Positions 22,642 to 32,781 of a DNA stretch of 64,000 nucleotides are shown here, one piece after another. This stretch comes from an uncultured Gammaproteobacteria bacterium (GTDB lineage Bacteria > Pseudomonadota > Gammaproteobacteria > PS1 > Pseudothioglobaceae): the NCBI GenBank assembly GCA_902512305.1, contig CABXIU010000006.1, forward strand, positions 45,429 through 109,428, read 5' to 3'. Both the position numbers and the translations under genes were made by a program. The notes beneath the pieces were generated by a model that saw nothing but the letters and a program-made list of their open reading frames with translations, ran no database searches and had not been told where the DNA came from. Within the stretch, counting starts at the first letter, position 1. Each line of letters opens with the position of its first letter.

Positions 22642-24279
22642 ATGTACCAATATAACGTTGAAGACAAGAAGTTTTTATTAGAACGAGTTGATCAATTTGA
22701 AAAGCAGCTAAACCGGTATTTATCTGGTGAATTAGATGAGGCCAAGTTTAGAAGTTTAAGGCTTAGAAATGGTCTATATATGGAACTGCATGCTCATATG
22801 CTAAGAATTGCCATTCCATATGGAATCTTAAGCTCTAGCCAACTGAGAGCGCTTGCGGATGTTGCCGATAAATACGATAGAGGGTTTGGACACTTTACAA
22901 CTAGGCAAAACATACAATTCAATTGGATACAGCTACCTGAAATTGCTAATTTGTTACGTGATTTGACTGATGCTGGACTTCATGCAATTCAAACCAGTGG
23001 TAAAGCAACTAGAAATATTACTGCAGATCCACTTTCTGGTTTAACTGAAGGAGAGATTGAAGATGCAAGACCATACTGTGAGTTAATTAGACGTTGGTTT
23101 AATCTGCATCCTGAATTTTCATGGCTTCCTGGTAAGTTTAAGATTGCCATAAACGGGGCAAAGCTTGACGAAACTGCATTGAGAATTCATGACCTAGGTT
23201 TGAAGTTGGTTCGTAACAATAAGGGAGAGTTGGGTTTTAGTGTTTTTGCCGGTGGCGGTTTAGGGGCTGCGGCGATGATTGGCGAGGAAACAGCATCTTT
23301 CGTTCCAATTGAAGATATTCTGAGTTATCTTGAATCTACAATGAGGATATATAACTTAAAAGGTCGTCGTGACCATCAAAAGAAGCTTCGAATAAAGTTC
23401 TTAGTACGTGAGTTAGGTGCAGGTGAGTTTTCTCGATTAGTTGACGAGGATTGGCAAGAAACTAAGGATGATCCAGAACTTAAGCTAAACCTTAAAGAGC
23501 TTGAAAGTCTAAAAGAAGACTTTGCATTGCCAATTAAATCAATCAATCTGGATGGATTTAAGGAAGTGGTTGACTTTAATTACAGTATTTGGAAGAAAAA
23601 TAATGTTAGAAATCACAAAGTATCTGGTTACAGCATTGTAAATATCTCGCTTACAAAGCTTGGGACCGCTCCGGGTGACGCAACTTCAGAGCAGATGAGA
23701 ATTCTTGCAGAATTAGCTGATCAGTATAGTTCAAGCGAAATTAGAACAACCAAGAGACAAACAATTGTTTTTCCATTTGTGAGAAAAGATCAAGTATTTG
23801 ACTTATGGAAATCATTAGAAAAATATGATCTGGCTAGCCCTCACCAAGGGACACTTGCACAGATAGTTGCTTGCCCTGGAAGAGATTATTGTGACCTGGC
23901 AAAGGCTGTCTCAATTCCTATAGCAAATAGAGTACAAGAGCGTTTTAACGATATGAAGAAACTACTAGATATTGGGGATCTAAAAATTAATATTTCTGGA
24001 TGTGAAAACTCCTGTGCACATCACCATATTGCAGATATTGGTTTATTAGGCATGCAAAAAAAGGGAGAGGAGTATTATCAAATTACTCTTGCTGGAGAGA
24101 CCCTTATTGAGACAAATATAGGAAGAAAGTTGGGACCATCCGTCAGTGGTGAAAAAATCGTTGATGCCGTTGAAAGTATTGTCAATGTCTATATCGATTA
24201 CCGTAATGATGAAGAGAAGTTTACAGATGTTTTTAAGAGAATTGGAATTGACCCATTTAAGGAGAAGGTTTATGGATAA
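22642..24279 (+). CDS. Siroheme [4Fe-4S] nitrite/sulfite reductase (assimilatory sulfite reductase hemoprotein type)
   Basis: RGFGHFTTRQNIQFNW; cluster-ligand motifs CPGRDYC...GCENSC. Confidence 0.9.
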   Translation: MYQYNVEDKKFLLERVDQFEKQLNRYLSGELDEAKFRSLRLRNGLYMELHAHMLRIAIPYGILSSSQLRALADVADKYDRGFGHFTTRQNIQFNWIQLPEIANLLRDLTDAGLHAIQTSGKATRNITADPLSGLTEGEIEDARPYCELIRRWFNLHPEFSWLPGKFKIAINGAKLDETALRIHDLGLKLVRNNKGELGFSVFAGGGLGAAAMIGEETASFVPIEDILSYLESTMRIYNLKGRRDHQKKLRIKFLVRELGAGEFSRLVDEDWQETKDDPELKLNLKELESLKEDFALPIKSINLDGFKEVVDFNYSIWKKNNVRNHKVSGYSIVNISLTKLGTAPGDATSEQMRILAELADQYSSSEIRTTKRQTIVFPFVRKDQVFDLWKSLEKYDLASPHQGTLAQIVACPGRDYCDLAKAVSIPIANRVQERFNDMKKLLDIGDLKINISGCENSCAHHHIADIGLLGMQKKGEEYYQITLAGETLIETNIGRKLGPSVSGEKIVDAVESIVNVYIDYRNDEEKFTDVFKRIGIDPFKEKVYG

Positions 24280-24712
24280 GATTAAAAATCACTTAAGTCT
24301 AATTAATAAAGATTATGAAACAATTAATCTTGTTACATTTGATGAGTGGATTGAAAATTTTGAAACATTATCAAAATTAGGCGTTGGTTTAATCATAGGC
24401 CCAGATGATGATATTTATTTAATTAAAGAGCAGCTTAATTTCATTGAATTAATTGCTTTAGATTTTAATAATTTTGATGATGGAAGAGGATATACCCAGG
24501 CATATTTGTTGAGTAAAAGATGGAAGTATGCTGGAGAAATTATTGGTATCAATGCTCATCTTGATCAATTGCAATTTATGATCAGATCTGGCATCACAAG
24601 TTATCAATTATTGGAGGCTTATCAGGGTAACAATGAGCAAGATTATACTAATGGATTCAGTATGTGTTATCAAGCCGCTGCAAACAATAATGGTCTTGCT
24701 CTGCAGTATTAA
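24272..24712 (+). CDS. DUF934-family protein (sulfite-reductase partner)
   Basis: Start ATG at 24272 overlaps the reductase stop; FDDGRGYTQAYLLSKRW and LDQLQFMIRSGI motifs. The track ORF start at 24146 is too far upstream. Confidence 0.82.
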   Translation: MDKIKNHLSLINKDYETINLVTFDEWIENFETLSKLGVGLIIGPDDDIYLIKEQLNFIELIALDFNNFDDGRGYTQAYLLSKRWKYAGEIIGINAHLDQLQFMIRSGITSYQLLEAYQGNNEQDYTNGFSMCYQAAANNNGLALQY

Positions 24713-24741
24713 TTTTTTTCTGAAATTACAGGAGCATAAAG

Positions 24742-24945
24742 ATGAACGAAAATAAGTCTAGATCTATTGGAAAGTCAGTCTCTTGGAGGGTTCTTGCGTC
24801 TTGTGATACGATTTTAATTTCATACGTAATCACAGGAAGTTTTGCTATCGCAGCAACAATTGGTTCAATAGAGGTGTTGACCAAAATGTTTCTATATTAC
24901 TTTCATGAGAGAGCTTGGAATAAATTTGCATTTGGGAGAAATTGA
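24742..24945 (+). CDS. DUF2061-family small membrane protein
   Basis: RSIGKSVSWRVLASCDTILISYVITG...EVLTKMFLYYFHERAWNKFAFG. Confidence 0.85.
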   Translation: MNENKSRSIGKSVSWRVLASCDTILISYVITGSFAIAATIGSIEVLTKMFLYYFHERAWNKFAFGRN

Positions 24946-25046
24946 TATACAAATGCGGTCTATTTTAAGGCAAACATTTAAGTGTATAATATCATCGGTT
25001 TTTTAAAAAATATGTTTAGAAAATTAATAATTCAAGGTAGGTATAT

Positions 25047-25817
25047 ATGTCAGTAATGACCGAGCGCGTGACACATGTGCATCACTGGAATGATAACTTA
25101 TTTAGCTTTCGTACTACTCGAAATCCAGGTTATCGATTCAAAAATGGTCACTTCACAATGATTGGCCTGCCATCAGATGAGCGTCCATTGATGCGAGCTT
25201 ATAGTATTACTAGCTCTAATCATGAGTCCGAGCTTGAATTCTTTAGCATTAAAGTTCAAGATGGAGCGCTCACCTCAAAGTTACAAAATCTTAAAGTAGG
25301 TGATGAAGTTCTTGTGGGTAAGCGTTCAACCGGAACATTGGTGCCGGACAATATGCTTCCTGGACGCTTCCTCTACTTGTTGGCGACTGGAACAGGTCTT
25401 GCACCCTTCTTGAGTATTATTAAGGATCCCGAAATTTATGATCAATTCGAACGAGTTATCTTGGCTCATGGTGTTCGAGAGCTTTCTGAGTTGGCTTATT
25501 CTGACTATATTGAAAACGTACTTCCAAATGACGAATATTTGGGAGAAATGGTTAGGGAAAAACTTGTTTATTATCCGACTGTAACCCGTGAACCTTTTAA
25601 AAATAATGGTCGCCTTACAACACTGATGGAATGTGGTAAATTATTTCTTGATGTGAATCAACCTCATCCTACTTTGGAGGATGATCGTTTTATGATGTGT
25701 GGCAGTCCAAGTATGCTTAAGGACTTTGTCAGTATTCTAGAGTCAAAAGGCTTTATTGAAGCACGTAATATCAATCCTGGTCACTTTGTTATCGAACGTG
25801 CATTTGTTGAATCTTAG
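25047..25817 (+). CDS. fpr: Ferredoxin--NADP+ reductase
   Basis: RAYSITSSNHESELEFFSIKV (FAD), LATGTGLAPFLSI (NADP), MMCGSPSML. Confidence 0.93.
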   Translation: MSVMTERVTHVHHWNDNLFSFRTTRNPGYRFKNGHFTMIGLPSDERPLMRAYSITSSNHESELEFFSIKVQDGALTSKLQNLKVGDEVLVGKRSTGTLVPDNMLPGRFLYLLATGTGLAPFLSIIKDPEIYDQFERVILAHGVRELSELAYSDYIENVLPNDEYLGEMVREKLVYYPTVTREPFKNNGRLTTLMECGKLFLDVNQPHPTLEDDRFMMCGSPSMLKDFVSILESKGFIEARNINPGHFVIERAFVES

Positions 25818-25858
25818 TAAAGTTTACCGGTTATCTGATGCCTGAATAGGAGCAATCA

Positions 25859-26944
25859 ATGCAAAGCAAACTAAATTCGGTTCGCACTCGAATGCAAGAT
25901 AACAATGTTGACTTGATTGCCCTTGGTCCTGGAACACATATGAACTGGCTTTTAGGTTTCAACCCTTATCCAGATGAAAGGCCTTGCATGCTTTTGATAG
26001 GAAGAGAAAAAGAGGCTTTCCTGATGCCATCAGTAAATGCAGAAGGAGTTAAAGAGCAAACCAAAATACCAATGCATTGCTGGAATGATGACATTGGACC
26101 AGAACAAGCGCTCAATGACGCACTAGAATTTACTGGCTCTACTAGTGCCAAACACATAGTAATTGATGAAGCGATGCGCTCCCACTTCGCCTTGATTCTC
26201 CTTGAGGCTTTATCAAGCCCAACATATGAATTTACTACCTCTACAATTGGTGCTCTGAGAATGCGTAAAGATGAAGACGAGTATGCTATCCTTAAGGAAA
26301 ATGCGCTGATTGATGACAGAGCAATGCAGGCTGGTTTTGCCGCAATCAAAGAAGGAGTTACTGAGCTCGAAATTGGAGAGGTAATCAACAAACATTTTAT
26401 ATCTGAGGGAGCAAAACCTCAGTTTTGTATTGTAGGGTCTGGCCCGAATGGTGCTTTTCCACATCATCACACTGGGGATCGCAAAGTACAATATGGTGAT
26501 GTGGTATTGATTGACATTGGAGGACGAAAAGGAACCTTTCCAAGTGACATGACTCGTATGTCAGTCCTCGGTGAAGCGCCAGAAGGCTATTATGAGGTTC
26601 ATGCTATAGTAGAGCGTGCTGTTCAAGCTGCTATGAGCGCTGCTAAGCCAGGTGTTATGGCTAAAGAGGTTGATGCTGCAGCAAGAGGAGTGATTACTGA
26701 GGCTGGCTATGGTGACTATTTTGTTCATCGAACAGGCCACGGACTTGGTATTGATATCCATGAACCTCCATACATTACTGCAACTTCAGAGGTTGTATTA
26801 GATGAGGGAATGGTGTTTTCAATTGAACCAGGAATTTATCTTCAAGGAAAGTTTGGGGTTAGGCTAGAAGAGATCGTAATCTTAAGATCTAATGGACCTG
26901 AGATCCTATCAGAATTATCTCGCAAAACAAATTTCATAAGCTAA
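25859..26944 (+). CDS. M24-family metallopeptidase (Xaa-Pro aminopeptidase/ectoine-hydrolase-like)
   Basis: VLIDIGGRKGTFPSDMTR, HRTGHGLGIDIHEPPYI, GMVFSIEPGIYL metal-ligand motifs. Confidence 0.9.
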   Translation: MQSKLNSVRTRMQDNNVDLIALGPGTHMNWLLGFNPYPDERPCMLLIGREKEAFLMPSVNAEGVKEQTKIPMHCWNDDIGPEQALNDALEFTGSTSAKHIVIDEAMRSHFALILLEALSSPTYEFTTSTIGALRMRKDEDEYAILKENALIDDRAMQAGFAAIKEGVTELEIGEVINKHFISEGAKPQFCIVGSGPNGAFPHHHTGDRKVQYGDVVLIDIGGRKGTFPSDMTRMSVLGEAPEGYYEVHAIVERAVQAAMSAAKPGVMAKEVDAAARGVITEAGYGDYFVHRTGHGLGIDIHEPPYITATSEVVLDEGMVFSIEPGIYLQGKFGVRLEEIVILRSNGPEILSELSRKTNFIS

Positions 26945-26974
26945 CATAACCTGAAGCTTTTTTTGTAAGACCTT

Positions 26975-27847
26975 TTAAAGAATAAAGTAAAGTGCTACTG
27001 GAAGAACAATTAAACTACCAACGTTACCAATCATCACTATAGAGGCGACAGTTTCAGGCTGTTGGTTATATTTTTCTGCCATCATGTGATTAAGAACTGC
27101 AGGAGGCAATACGGCAAATAAAATTAGCTGTTGATAATGAAGATGTTCTAAGTTAACAAATTGGATGATGAGTAGCATAACTATCAAGCCAGAGAGAGGG
27201 CATAAAATAGATCCCAAGGCACCTAGTTTCCAATCGCTGTAGTTAATTCCAATTAAACGTGTCCCCAGGGTAAATAGTAATAATGGGATTGCAGCATCAC
27301 CTAACAAATCTAGCATTTGAGTCATTGGGAGCCAGAATTGTAAATCTACCAAGTTAACAAATAAGCCTAATAAGGTTGCGATTAATATGGGTGATTTAAA
27401 TATGGAAATAAAGTTTGTGTTTTTTGATAGGATGTAAGCTCCAAATGTAAAATGTAATAACATTTCAATTGCAAAAAGAACCACGGCTGCGCCAAGAGCT
27501 ATTTCACCAAACGCTAACACTGCTATAGGAAGTCCAACATTACCAGTATTATTAAACATCATCGGTGGAACGAAAGTTTTAATATTAATATTAAGTGCCT
27601 TTGCCACTATCCAGGCGATAACCCCTGACCCTAAAACCACCAACACACCAGACAATGCAAGCATTTGGTAATTTTGAATTTGAAATGACTCCTTTGAGAG
27701 AACAGAAAACATTAATGCCGGCAAAAAAATATTCATATTGATATTGTTTGCTGTATCCATATTTGGCTGATATTTACTGGCGTAAAAATAGCCAACTAGA
27801 ACGATGGCTACTACAGGAAAGATAATGCTGAATATTTGAATTATCAT
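26975..27847 (-). CDS. AEC-family (auxin efflux carrier/malonate-type) transporter
   Basis: Multi-TM; NINMNIFLPALMFSVLSK and MFNNTGNVGLPIAVLAFG typical AEC motifs; 27 nt downstream of lutC. Confidence 0.85.
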   Translation of the reverse strand: MIIQIFSIIFPVVAIVLVGYFYASKYQPNMDTANNINMNIFLPALMFSVLSKESFQIQNYQMLALSGVLVVLGSGVIAWIVAKALNINIKTFVPPMMFNNTGNVGLPIAVLAFGEIALGAAVVLFAIEMLLHFTFGAYILSKNTNFISIFKSPILIATLLGLFVNLVDLQFWLPMTQMLDLLGDAAIPLLLFTLGTRLIGINYSDWKLGALGSILCPLSGLIVMLLIIQFVNLEHLHYQQLILFAVLPPAVLNHMMAEKYNQQPETVASIVMIGNVGSLIVLPVALYFIL

Positions 27848-27874
27848 TTATTTAAACAAGCTATTAAATACATT

Positions 27875-28519
27875 TTATGAGGTGAGAATTAATACTATTA
27901 GTTCTTTAGGTCCATGAACGCCATAAGCTAATACTTGCTCTATATCAGCAGTCTTTGAGGGTCCTGAAATCAGCAAAGTGTTTGATGGCATATTTATAGA
28001 CCAGTTTTGATCTAGCATAATTTGGCCAAAAGTTTCATAGATAGATTCCTCATCTACTAGCACAATATGGGTATTTGGAACCAAAGACATTAGTCGAGGT
28101 TCATCAGTTGTTGGCTGTAATACAACACTACCACTATGAGCAATAGCTCCTACCGATTTGGTAATACTAGCATCAATTTCATTAAATAGGCTTTCACTAA
28201 ATGATTCATAAGAATTATCGTATCTCATTAGCTCTGTCTTGCTGGTTAAGCTTTGAGCAATTTCATTTGCAATTTGTTCACCGCTAAGAATATTCTTAAT
28301 TTTTCTTTTTGGCAGCTCATCATTAAGCCAATTTATTAACTCCTTATTTGGCATACTAAAAACTTCAGCCTTTGATAATTGTAGTTTCTTCGAGAGCATC
28401 TGAATCATTTCTGAATTGGTCCAGCCATGCATTGCCATTAAAGGTATATTTTCTCTATGAACTGAGTCATGAATCTTACTTTTTAATCTTTCAAGAATAA
28501 TGTTTTTACTTTTATTCAT
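27875..28519 (-). CDS. lutC: LutC/YkgG-family L-lactate utilization protein
   Basis: SVVLQPTTDEPRLMSLVPNTHIVLV and LLISGPSKTADIEQVLAYGVHGPKELIVLIL. Confidence 0.9.
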   Translation of the reverse strand: MNKSKNIILERLKSKIHDSVHRENIPLMAMHGWTNSEMIQMLSKKLQLSKAEVFSMPNKELINWLNDELPKRKIKNILSGEQIANEIAQSLTSKTELMRYDNSYESFSESLFNEIDASITKSVGAIAHSGSVVLQPTTDEPRLMSLVPNTHIVLVDEESIYETFGQIMLDQNWSINMPSNTLLISGPSKTADIEQVLAYGVHGPKELIVLILTS

Positions 28520-29933
28520 TTTTGAATCCCGCCTGCTTTGCTAATTCTTTTAAGCTAGTATTTGAAGGTTTTGGCATAACACGATAATTACTCCATCCGC
28601 CAAATTTTTTTGGAGAGAAAGAACTGAGCTTTGTAATGGCTTTTGAGCAAATCGAATATAGAGTTGGATGGCTATAAATATGTTTCCAAATTTGCCAAGC
28701 AATTGATTCGATTGATTTTCTTTGGCTACCAACTCCCTCAATAAATTGAGACATATAGTCTCCCTCAACTGTCTCAGAACGTAACCTATTGATGAGTTTT
28801 GGTAAAGGAATTTGAACTGGGCAAACCTCAGCGCACGCTCCACACATAGTACACAACGAGGTTAGATCGCCAAGCTCAGAGATGCCTTTTTGTTGTGGTT
28901 CAAGTGTAATCCCAATGGGCCCAGGATAAACAGTACCATATGCATGGCCTCCTAATTGGGTATAGACTGGACAATGATTAATACAACTTCCACATCGGAT
29001 ACACTTAAGAGTTTCTTGCATTTCGGTGTTTTGATGAATTTTTGATCGCCCATTGTCAAGTAAGATTACATGCATTACCATTGGTCCATCTTTTTCATCG
29101 TTTTTTCTTGGAGAAGAAATCATATTGAAATAGGTGGTAATTTCTTGACCAGTAGCAGATTTCGTAAGGATGTCGAGTAGTGGAGGTACATCACTTAAGT
29201 TTTCTACTACCTTTTCAATTCCAGCTACAGCTATATGAAGTGGAGGAACAGTCGTACACATTCTACCGTTGCCTTCATTTTCTACTAAGCATAGAGTACC
29301 TGTTTCCGCTACGGCAAAATTAACTCCAGAAATGCCTGCATCAGCCTCTCTAAATCTGTCTCTTAAAATCTTACGAGCTTGCTGAGTAATTAGGTCAACA
29401 TCTTCGGTGTATGGAAACTCTGGAAAATGTTCTAAGAATACTTTTGAAATTTCTTTTCGGCTTTTATGAATTGCAGGCATTACAATATGCGAAGGCTTTT
29501 CATTGGCAAGCTGAACCAAAAACTCCCCTAAATCCGTTTCAAGTATTTCAATATTTTTACTATCTAGAAACTCATTCAGTTCAATTTCTTCTGTGACCAT
29601 AGATTTGCCTTTGACTACTTTTTTGGCGTTAGCTTCTTTAAGTATTTGGTAGATAGTATTGTTTGCTTCAATATCAGTTTCTGCCCAATGAACCTTGATA
29701 TTGTTATTTTCTAAATTCTCTTCAAGCATTATTAGGAGTTCTGGCAGTTTTGAAAGAGAATTCGATCGAATTGAAGAAGAAGTATTTCTTAAATTATTTA
29801 GGTCATCTTTGTCTGGGAACTGATCACTCCTTTTTTCTATCAGGTAGTCCATTGCTGATCGAAAGTTGGTTTGAAGCTGTTCATTACCTAAAGCTTCGTC
29901 AACTCTATTTTCAAGAGATTTAACCTGACTCAT
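28512..29933 (-). CDS. lutB: LutB/YkgF-family iron-sulfur protein, L-lactate oxidation
   Basis: GISGVNFAVAETGTLCLVENEGNGRMCTTVPP; CIRCGSCINHCPVY and CTMCGACAEVCPVQIPL. Confidence 0.95.
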   Translation of the reverse strand: MSQVKSLENRVDEALGNEQLQTNFRSAMDYLIEKRSDQFPDKDDLNNLRNTSSSIRSNSLSKLPELLIMLEENLENNNIKVHWAETDIEANNTIYQILKEANAKKVVKGKSMVTEEIELNEFLDSKNIEILETDLGEFLVQLANEKPSHIVMPAIHKSRKEISKVFLEHFPEFPYTEDVDLITQQARKILRDRFREADAGISGVNFAVAETGTLCLVENEGNGRMCTTVPPLHIAVAGIEKVVENLSDVPPLLDILTKSATGQEITTYFNMISSPRKNDEKDGPMVMHVILLDNGRSKIHQNTEMQETLKCIRCGSCINHCPVYTQLGGHAYGTVYPGPIGITLEPQQKGISELGDLTSLCTMCGACAEVCPVQIPLPKLINRLRSETVEGDYMSQFIEGVGSQRKSIESIAWQIWKHIYSHPTLYSICSKAITKLSSFSPKKFGGWSNYRVMPKPSNTSLKELAKQAGFKNE

Positions 29934-30660
29934 TAGTCCTCTCCCAAAGAAACTGAGCGATATGTTGAGATTTCATTGGTGCATTTTGTTTTTCAAGAGC
30001 ACCACCAATATTCATCAAACAGCCACATTCCTGGCTGATGACGCAGGAGGCGTTGGTTGCCAGTAGAGTATTTGTCTTGTCTTGAACCATTGATCCAGAA
30101 ATATCAGCTTGCTTAACAGCAAAAGTGCCGCCAAAACCACAGCACTCCGATTTGTGCTCTTGCTCTAATACTTCAACTTCCGAGAGTTGTGATACCAGTT
30201 GTTCAATTTTGTCCTCAATCTTCATTTCGTTTCTACTTGAACATGAAGTGTGAATTGCAATTTGAGTAGGCTCCCCAAGATCTGTTAATTTAATTTCCAA
30301 TTTATCTACAAGAAATTCAGTGAACTCGAAGACTCTCTCAACAACTAACATAGCTGCCTCAAAATCTGACTCCCCTTTAAATAAATCTCGCCAATGAAAT
30401 TTAATCATGCCTGCGCATGAACCAGAAGGAACGATAATTGGAATGTTTTTTGGAAAGCACTTAATTTGTGCCCTTGCAACCTTTAAAGCCTCCTTTCTGT
30501 AACCTGAATTAAAGGCTGGTTGTCCGCAACAGGTTTGATTTTTAGGGTAGATTACTTTGATGCCTTCTCGTTCTAGAAGCTTCATCCCAGCTAAACCCTC
30601 TTTTGGAAAAAAAAGATCTACTAAGCAGGTACCAAAAAAGTAAACTTCACTTTTCAACAT
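29920..30660 (-). CDS. lutA: LutA/YkgE-family (Fe-S)-binding oxidoreductase subunit
   Basis: FFGTCLVDLFFP, CCGQPAFNSGY, CCGFGGTFAVK CCG-domain motifs. Confidence 0.94.
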   Translation of the reverse strand: MLKSEVYFFGTCLVDLFFPKEGLAGMKLLEREGIKVIYPKNQTCCGQPAFNSGYRKEALKVARAQIKCFPKNIPIIVPSGSCAGMIKFHWRDLFKGESDFEAAMLVVERVFEFTEFLVDKLEIKLTDLGEPTQIAIHTSCSSRNEMKIEDKIEQLVSQLSEVEVLEQEHKSECCGFGGTFAVKQADISGSMVQDKTNTLLATNASCVISQECGCLMNIGGALEKQNAPMKSQHIAQFLWERTNESG

Positions 30661-30668
30661 AATTAAAT

Positions 30669-31430
30669 CTATTTTTTTTCTGATAAAACCGATGAGTGAT
30701 GCAAAAACCTTTTATGCCTTTCATATTTTTTATCCATTTCAGATATAGATTTGTTGACAAACTGCATATGTTTTTTTGCTGCTTTTTTAGCGCCCTTACT
30801 ATCACCACTTAAAATACAATCAAGTATTAATTTGTGTTGAGGGTTTAGAGAATGTTCAATATCACTAATCGTATATAAATGTTTAAGATTGTTTTCAATA
30901 CTAGACAGTAGCACATCATAAATGCTTTTCGTAACATGCAGAAGAGCAATATTATGCGAAGCCTCGGTAATACTTAAATGAAAATTAATATCAGCTAAAG
31001 CAGAGGCCACATGGTCTTCACGGCTTGTATGCAAATCAACCATCACATTGTACTTTTCTTGAATATTTTTCTTTTCAGCATCATTTGCTCTGGATGCTGC
31101 AAGAAAGGCCGCCTCTGAATCCAGAGTATGTCTAAGCTCCAAGATATCAAACTTAAACTCTGGACGCTCCTTAAGAAGCTCCATTAAAGGGTCAGAAATA
31201 TAAGCATTCAAAGAGGAGCTAACAAATGTTCCTCCTCCTTGCTTTGATTTTAGAAGTCCCTTTGAGGATAAAATTTGTTTTGCCTCTCTTAATGTAGGCC
31301 TTGAAACTTTAAGTCTTTCCGCTAAGATTCTTTCGGGGGGAAGCTGAACACCTTCCTGCAACGCCCCTTCAGCAATCATATCTTCAATCTGCTGGGAAAC
31401 TATTTCAGCTGTTGTAGTTTTTTTGCCCAT
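30669..31430 (-). CDS. GntR/FadR-family (FCD domain) transcriptional regulator, candidate lactate regulator
   Basis: LPPERILAERLKVSRPTLREAKQILSSKGLLKSKQGGGTFV HTH; FCD-type C-terminal domain; first gene upstream of lutABC. Confidence 0.9.
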   Translation of the reverse strand: MGKKTTTAEIVSQQIEDMIAEGALQEGVQLPPERILAERLKVSRPTLREAKQILSSKGLLKSKQGGGTFVSSSLNAYISDPLMELLKERPEFKFDILELRHTLDSEAAFLAASRANDAEKKNIQEKYNVMVDLHTSREDHVASALADINFHLSITEASHNIALLHVTKSIYDVLLSSIENNLKHLYTISDIEHSLNPQHKLILDCILSGDSKGAKKAAKKHMQFVNKSISEMDKKYERHKRFLHHSSVLSEKK

Positions 31431-31458
31431 AAATCATTATATCTAATTAAGAAAACTA

Positions 31459-31518
31459 TATTCTACATGAAAAAATAAAATTGGTCAGGCCATTTTTTAA
31501 AAACATATATGTAGAATA
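31459..31518. promoter_or_regulatory. Nested palindromic operator candidate: outer TATTCTACAT/ATGTAGAATA, central ATTGGTCAGGCCATTT
   Basis: Perfect 10 bp inverted repeat around a TGGT-N3-RCCA PdhR/LldR-like site in the divergent gntR/dctP intergenic region. Confidence 0.6.
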
Positions 31519-31670
31519 ATATATTGATTTATATGGATTTTGATCTTAATTTGACTTTTTAAAAAAAATATCGTATGATGTATTGGACTTACCAATTTAC
31601 CACGATAATAATTGTGGTTTTTTTAAGTAAGGAGGCACAATTTAATTATTTACAAAAGGAGAGAAATTCA

Positions 31671-32747
31671 ATGAAAATTAAATCGTTATTTAGTCTAGCA
31701 ACTGCCGCTATACTTTCTATGGGTGTAGCATCTACAGCTGTTGCAGAAGATAAAGTACTACTTAAACTTCCCGTGTGGTTTGGAACTCACCTAACTGGTT
31801 TAGGTTCTTCACCACTGTTCTTCGCTGACACAGTCAACGCAGCTTCAGGTGGAAGTATTAAAGTAAAGATATATGAGCCAGGAAAATTGGTTGCTACAAA
31901 AGAAATGTTAGAGTCAGTATCTAACGGTTCTGTTAATTCGGGCTGGGGAACACCAGGTTACAATACTGGACTTCTTGGTAAAAAAGCAGCAATATTCTCA
32001 GCGGTTCCATTTGGACCTGAAGCGCCAGAATTTATGGCTTGGGTTTATTATGGAGGTGGTCGTGACTTATGGCAGAAGCTTTATGATGATGCTGGTTACA
32101 ACGTTCATGCTGTTCCTTGTTCAATTATCGCTCCAGAGACATCTGGCTGGTTTACTAAGGAAATCAATAGTCCAGCTGACCTAGACGGCTTACGTATGCG
32201 TTTCTTTGGCTTAGGTGCTAATGTAATGGAGAAGTTAGGTGTTACGACTTCACTATTAGGTTCTGGAGATATTATGCCAGCACTTGAGAAGGGCGCAATT
32301 GATGCGACTGAGTTCTCAATGCCAGCTATTGATAAGCTTTTGGGCTTTCCAAAGCTTTTGAAGCATAACTACTATCCAGGTTGGCACCAACCTTCCACTA
32401 TGTTTGACCTAATTATTAATGGTGATACATGGAATGGAATGAGTGGAGCACAACAAGCAACAATTGAATCTGCCTGTAAGGCTACCATGCTTGATGGTCT
32501 TGCTTTGGGAGAGGCAATTCAATTCGACTACATGAAAGCTAATGTTGAATCAGGAGTTACAAACCATTATTGGTCTGACGAAATGCTAGCTATTTTCAGA
32601 TCATCTTGGGATGAAGTCGTTGCTGAGTTAGTTGCTGAAGATCCTGAGTTTGGTGAAATTTATGGTCATCTTAATGACTTCCGTGCCAACTATAAGATCT
32701 GGCAAGAGTGGATTTACTTACCACGTCCTTCAATGCAAGGCCAATAA
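31671..32747 (+). CDS. TRAP transporter substrate-binding protein (DctP/TakP-like), start corrected to MKIKSLFS
   Basis: Signal peptide MKIKSLFSLATAAILSMGVASTAVAED; GSGDIMPALEKGAIDATEF; RBS AAAGGAGAG upstream of 31671. Confidence 0.88.
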   Translation: MKIKSLFSLATAAILSMGVASTAVAEDKVLLKLPVWFGTHLTGLGSSPLFFADTVNAASGGSIKVKIYEPGKLVATKEMLESVSNGSVNSGWGTPGYNTGLLGKKAAIFSAVPFGPEAPEFMAWVYYGGGRDLWQKLYDDAGYNVHAVPCSIIAPETSGWFTKEINSPADLDGLRMRFFGLGANVMEKLGVTTSLLGSGDIMPALEKGAIDATEFSMPAIDKLLGFPKLLKHNYYPGWHQPSTMFDLIINGDTWNGMSGAQQATIESACKATMLDGLALGEAIQFDYMKANVESGVTNHYWSDEMLAIFRSSWDEVVAELVAEDPEFGEIYGHLNDFRANYKIWQEWIYLPRPSMQGQ

Positions 32748-32781
32748 AGTAAACATAGTTTCTTCTATGTGTTGTTATACA

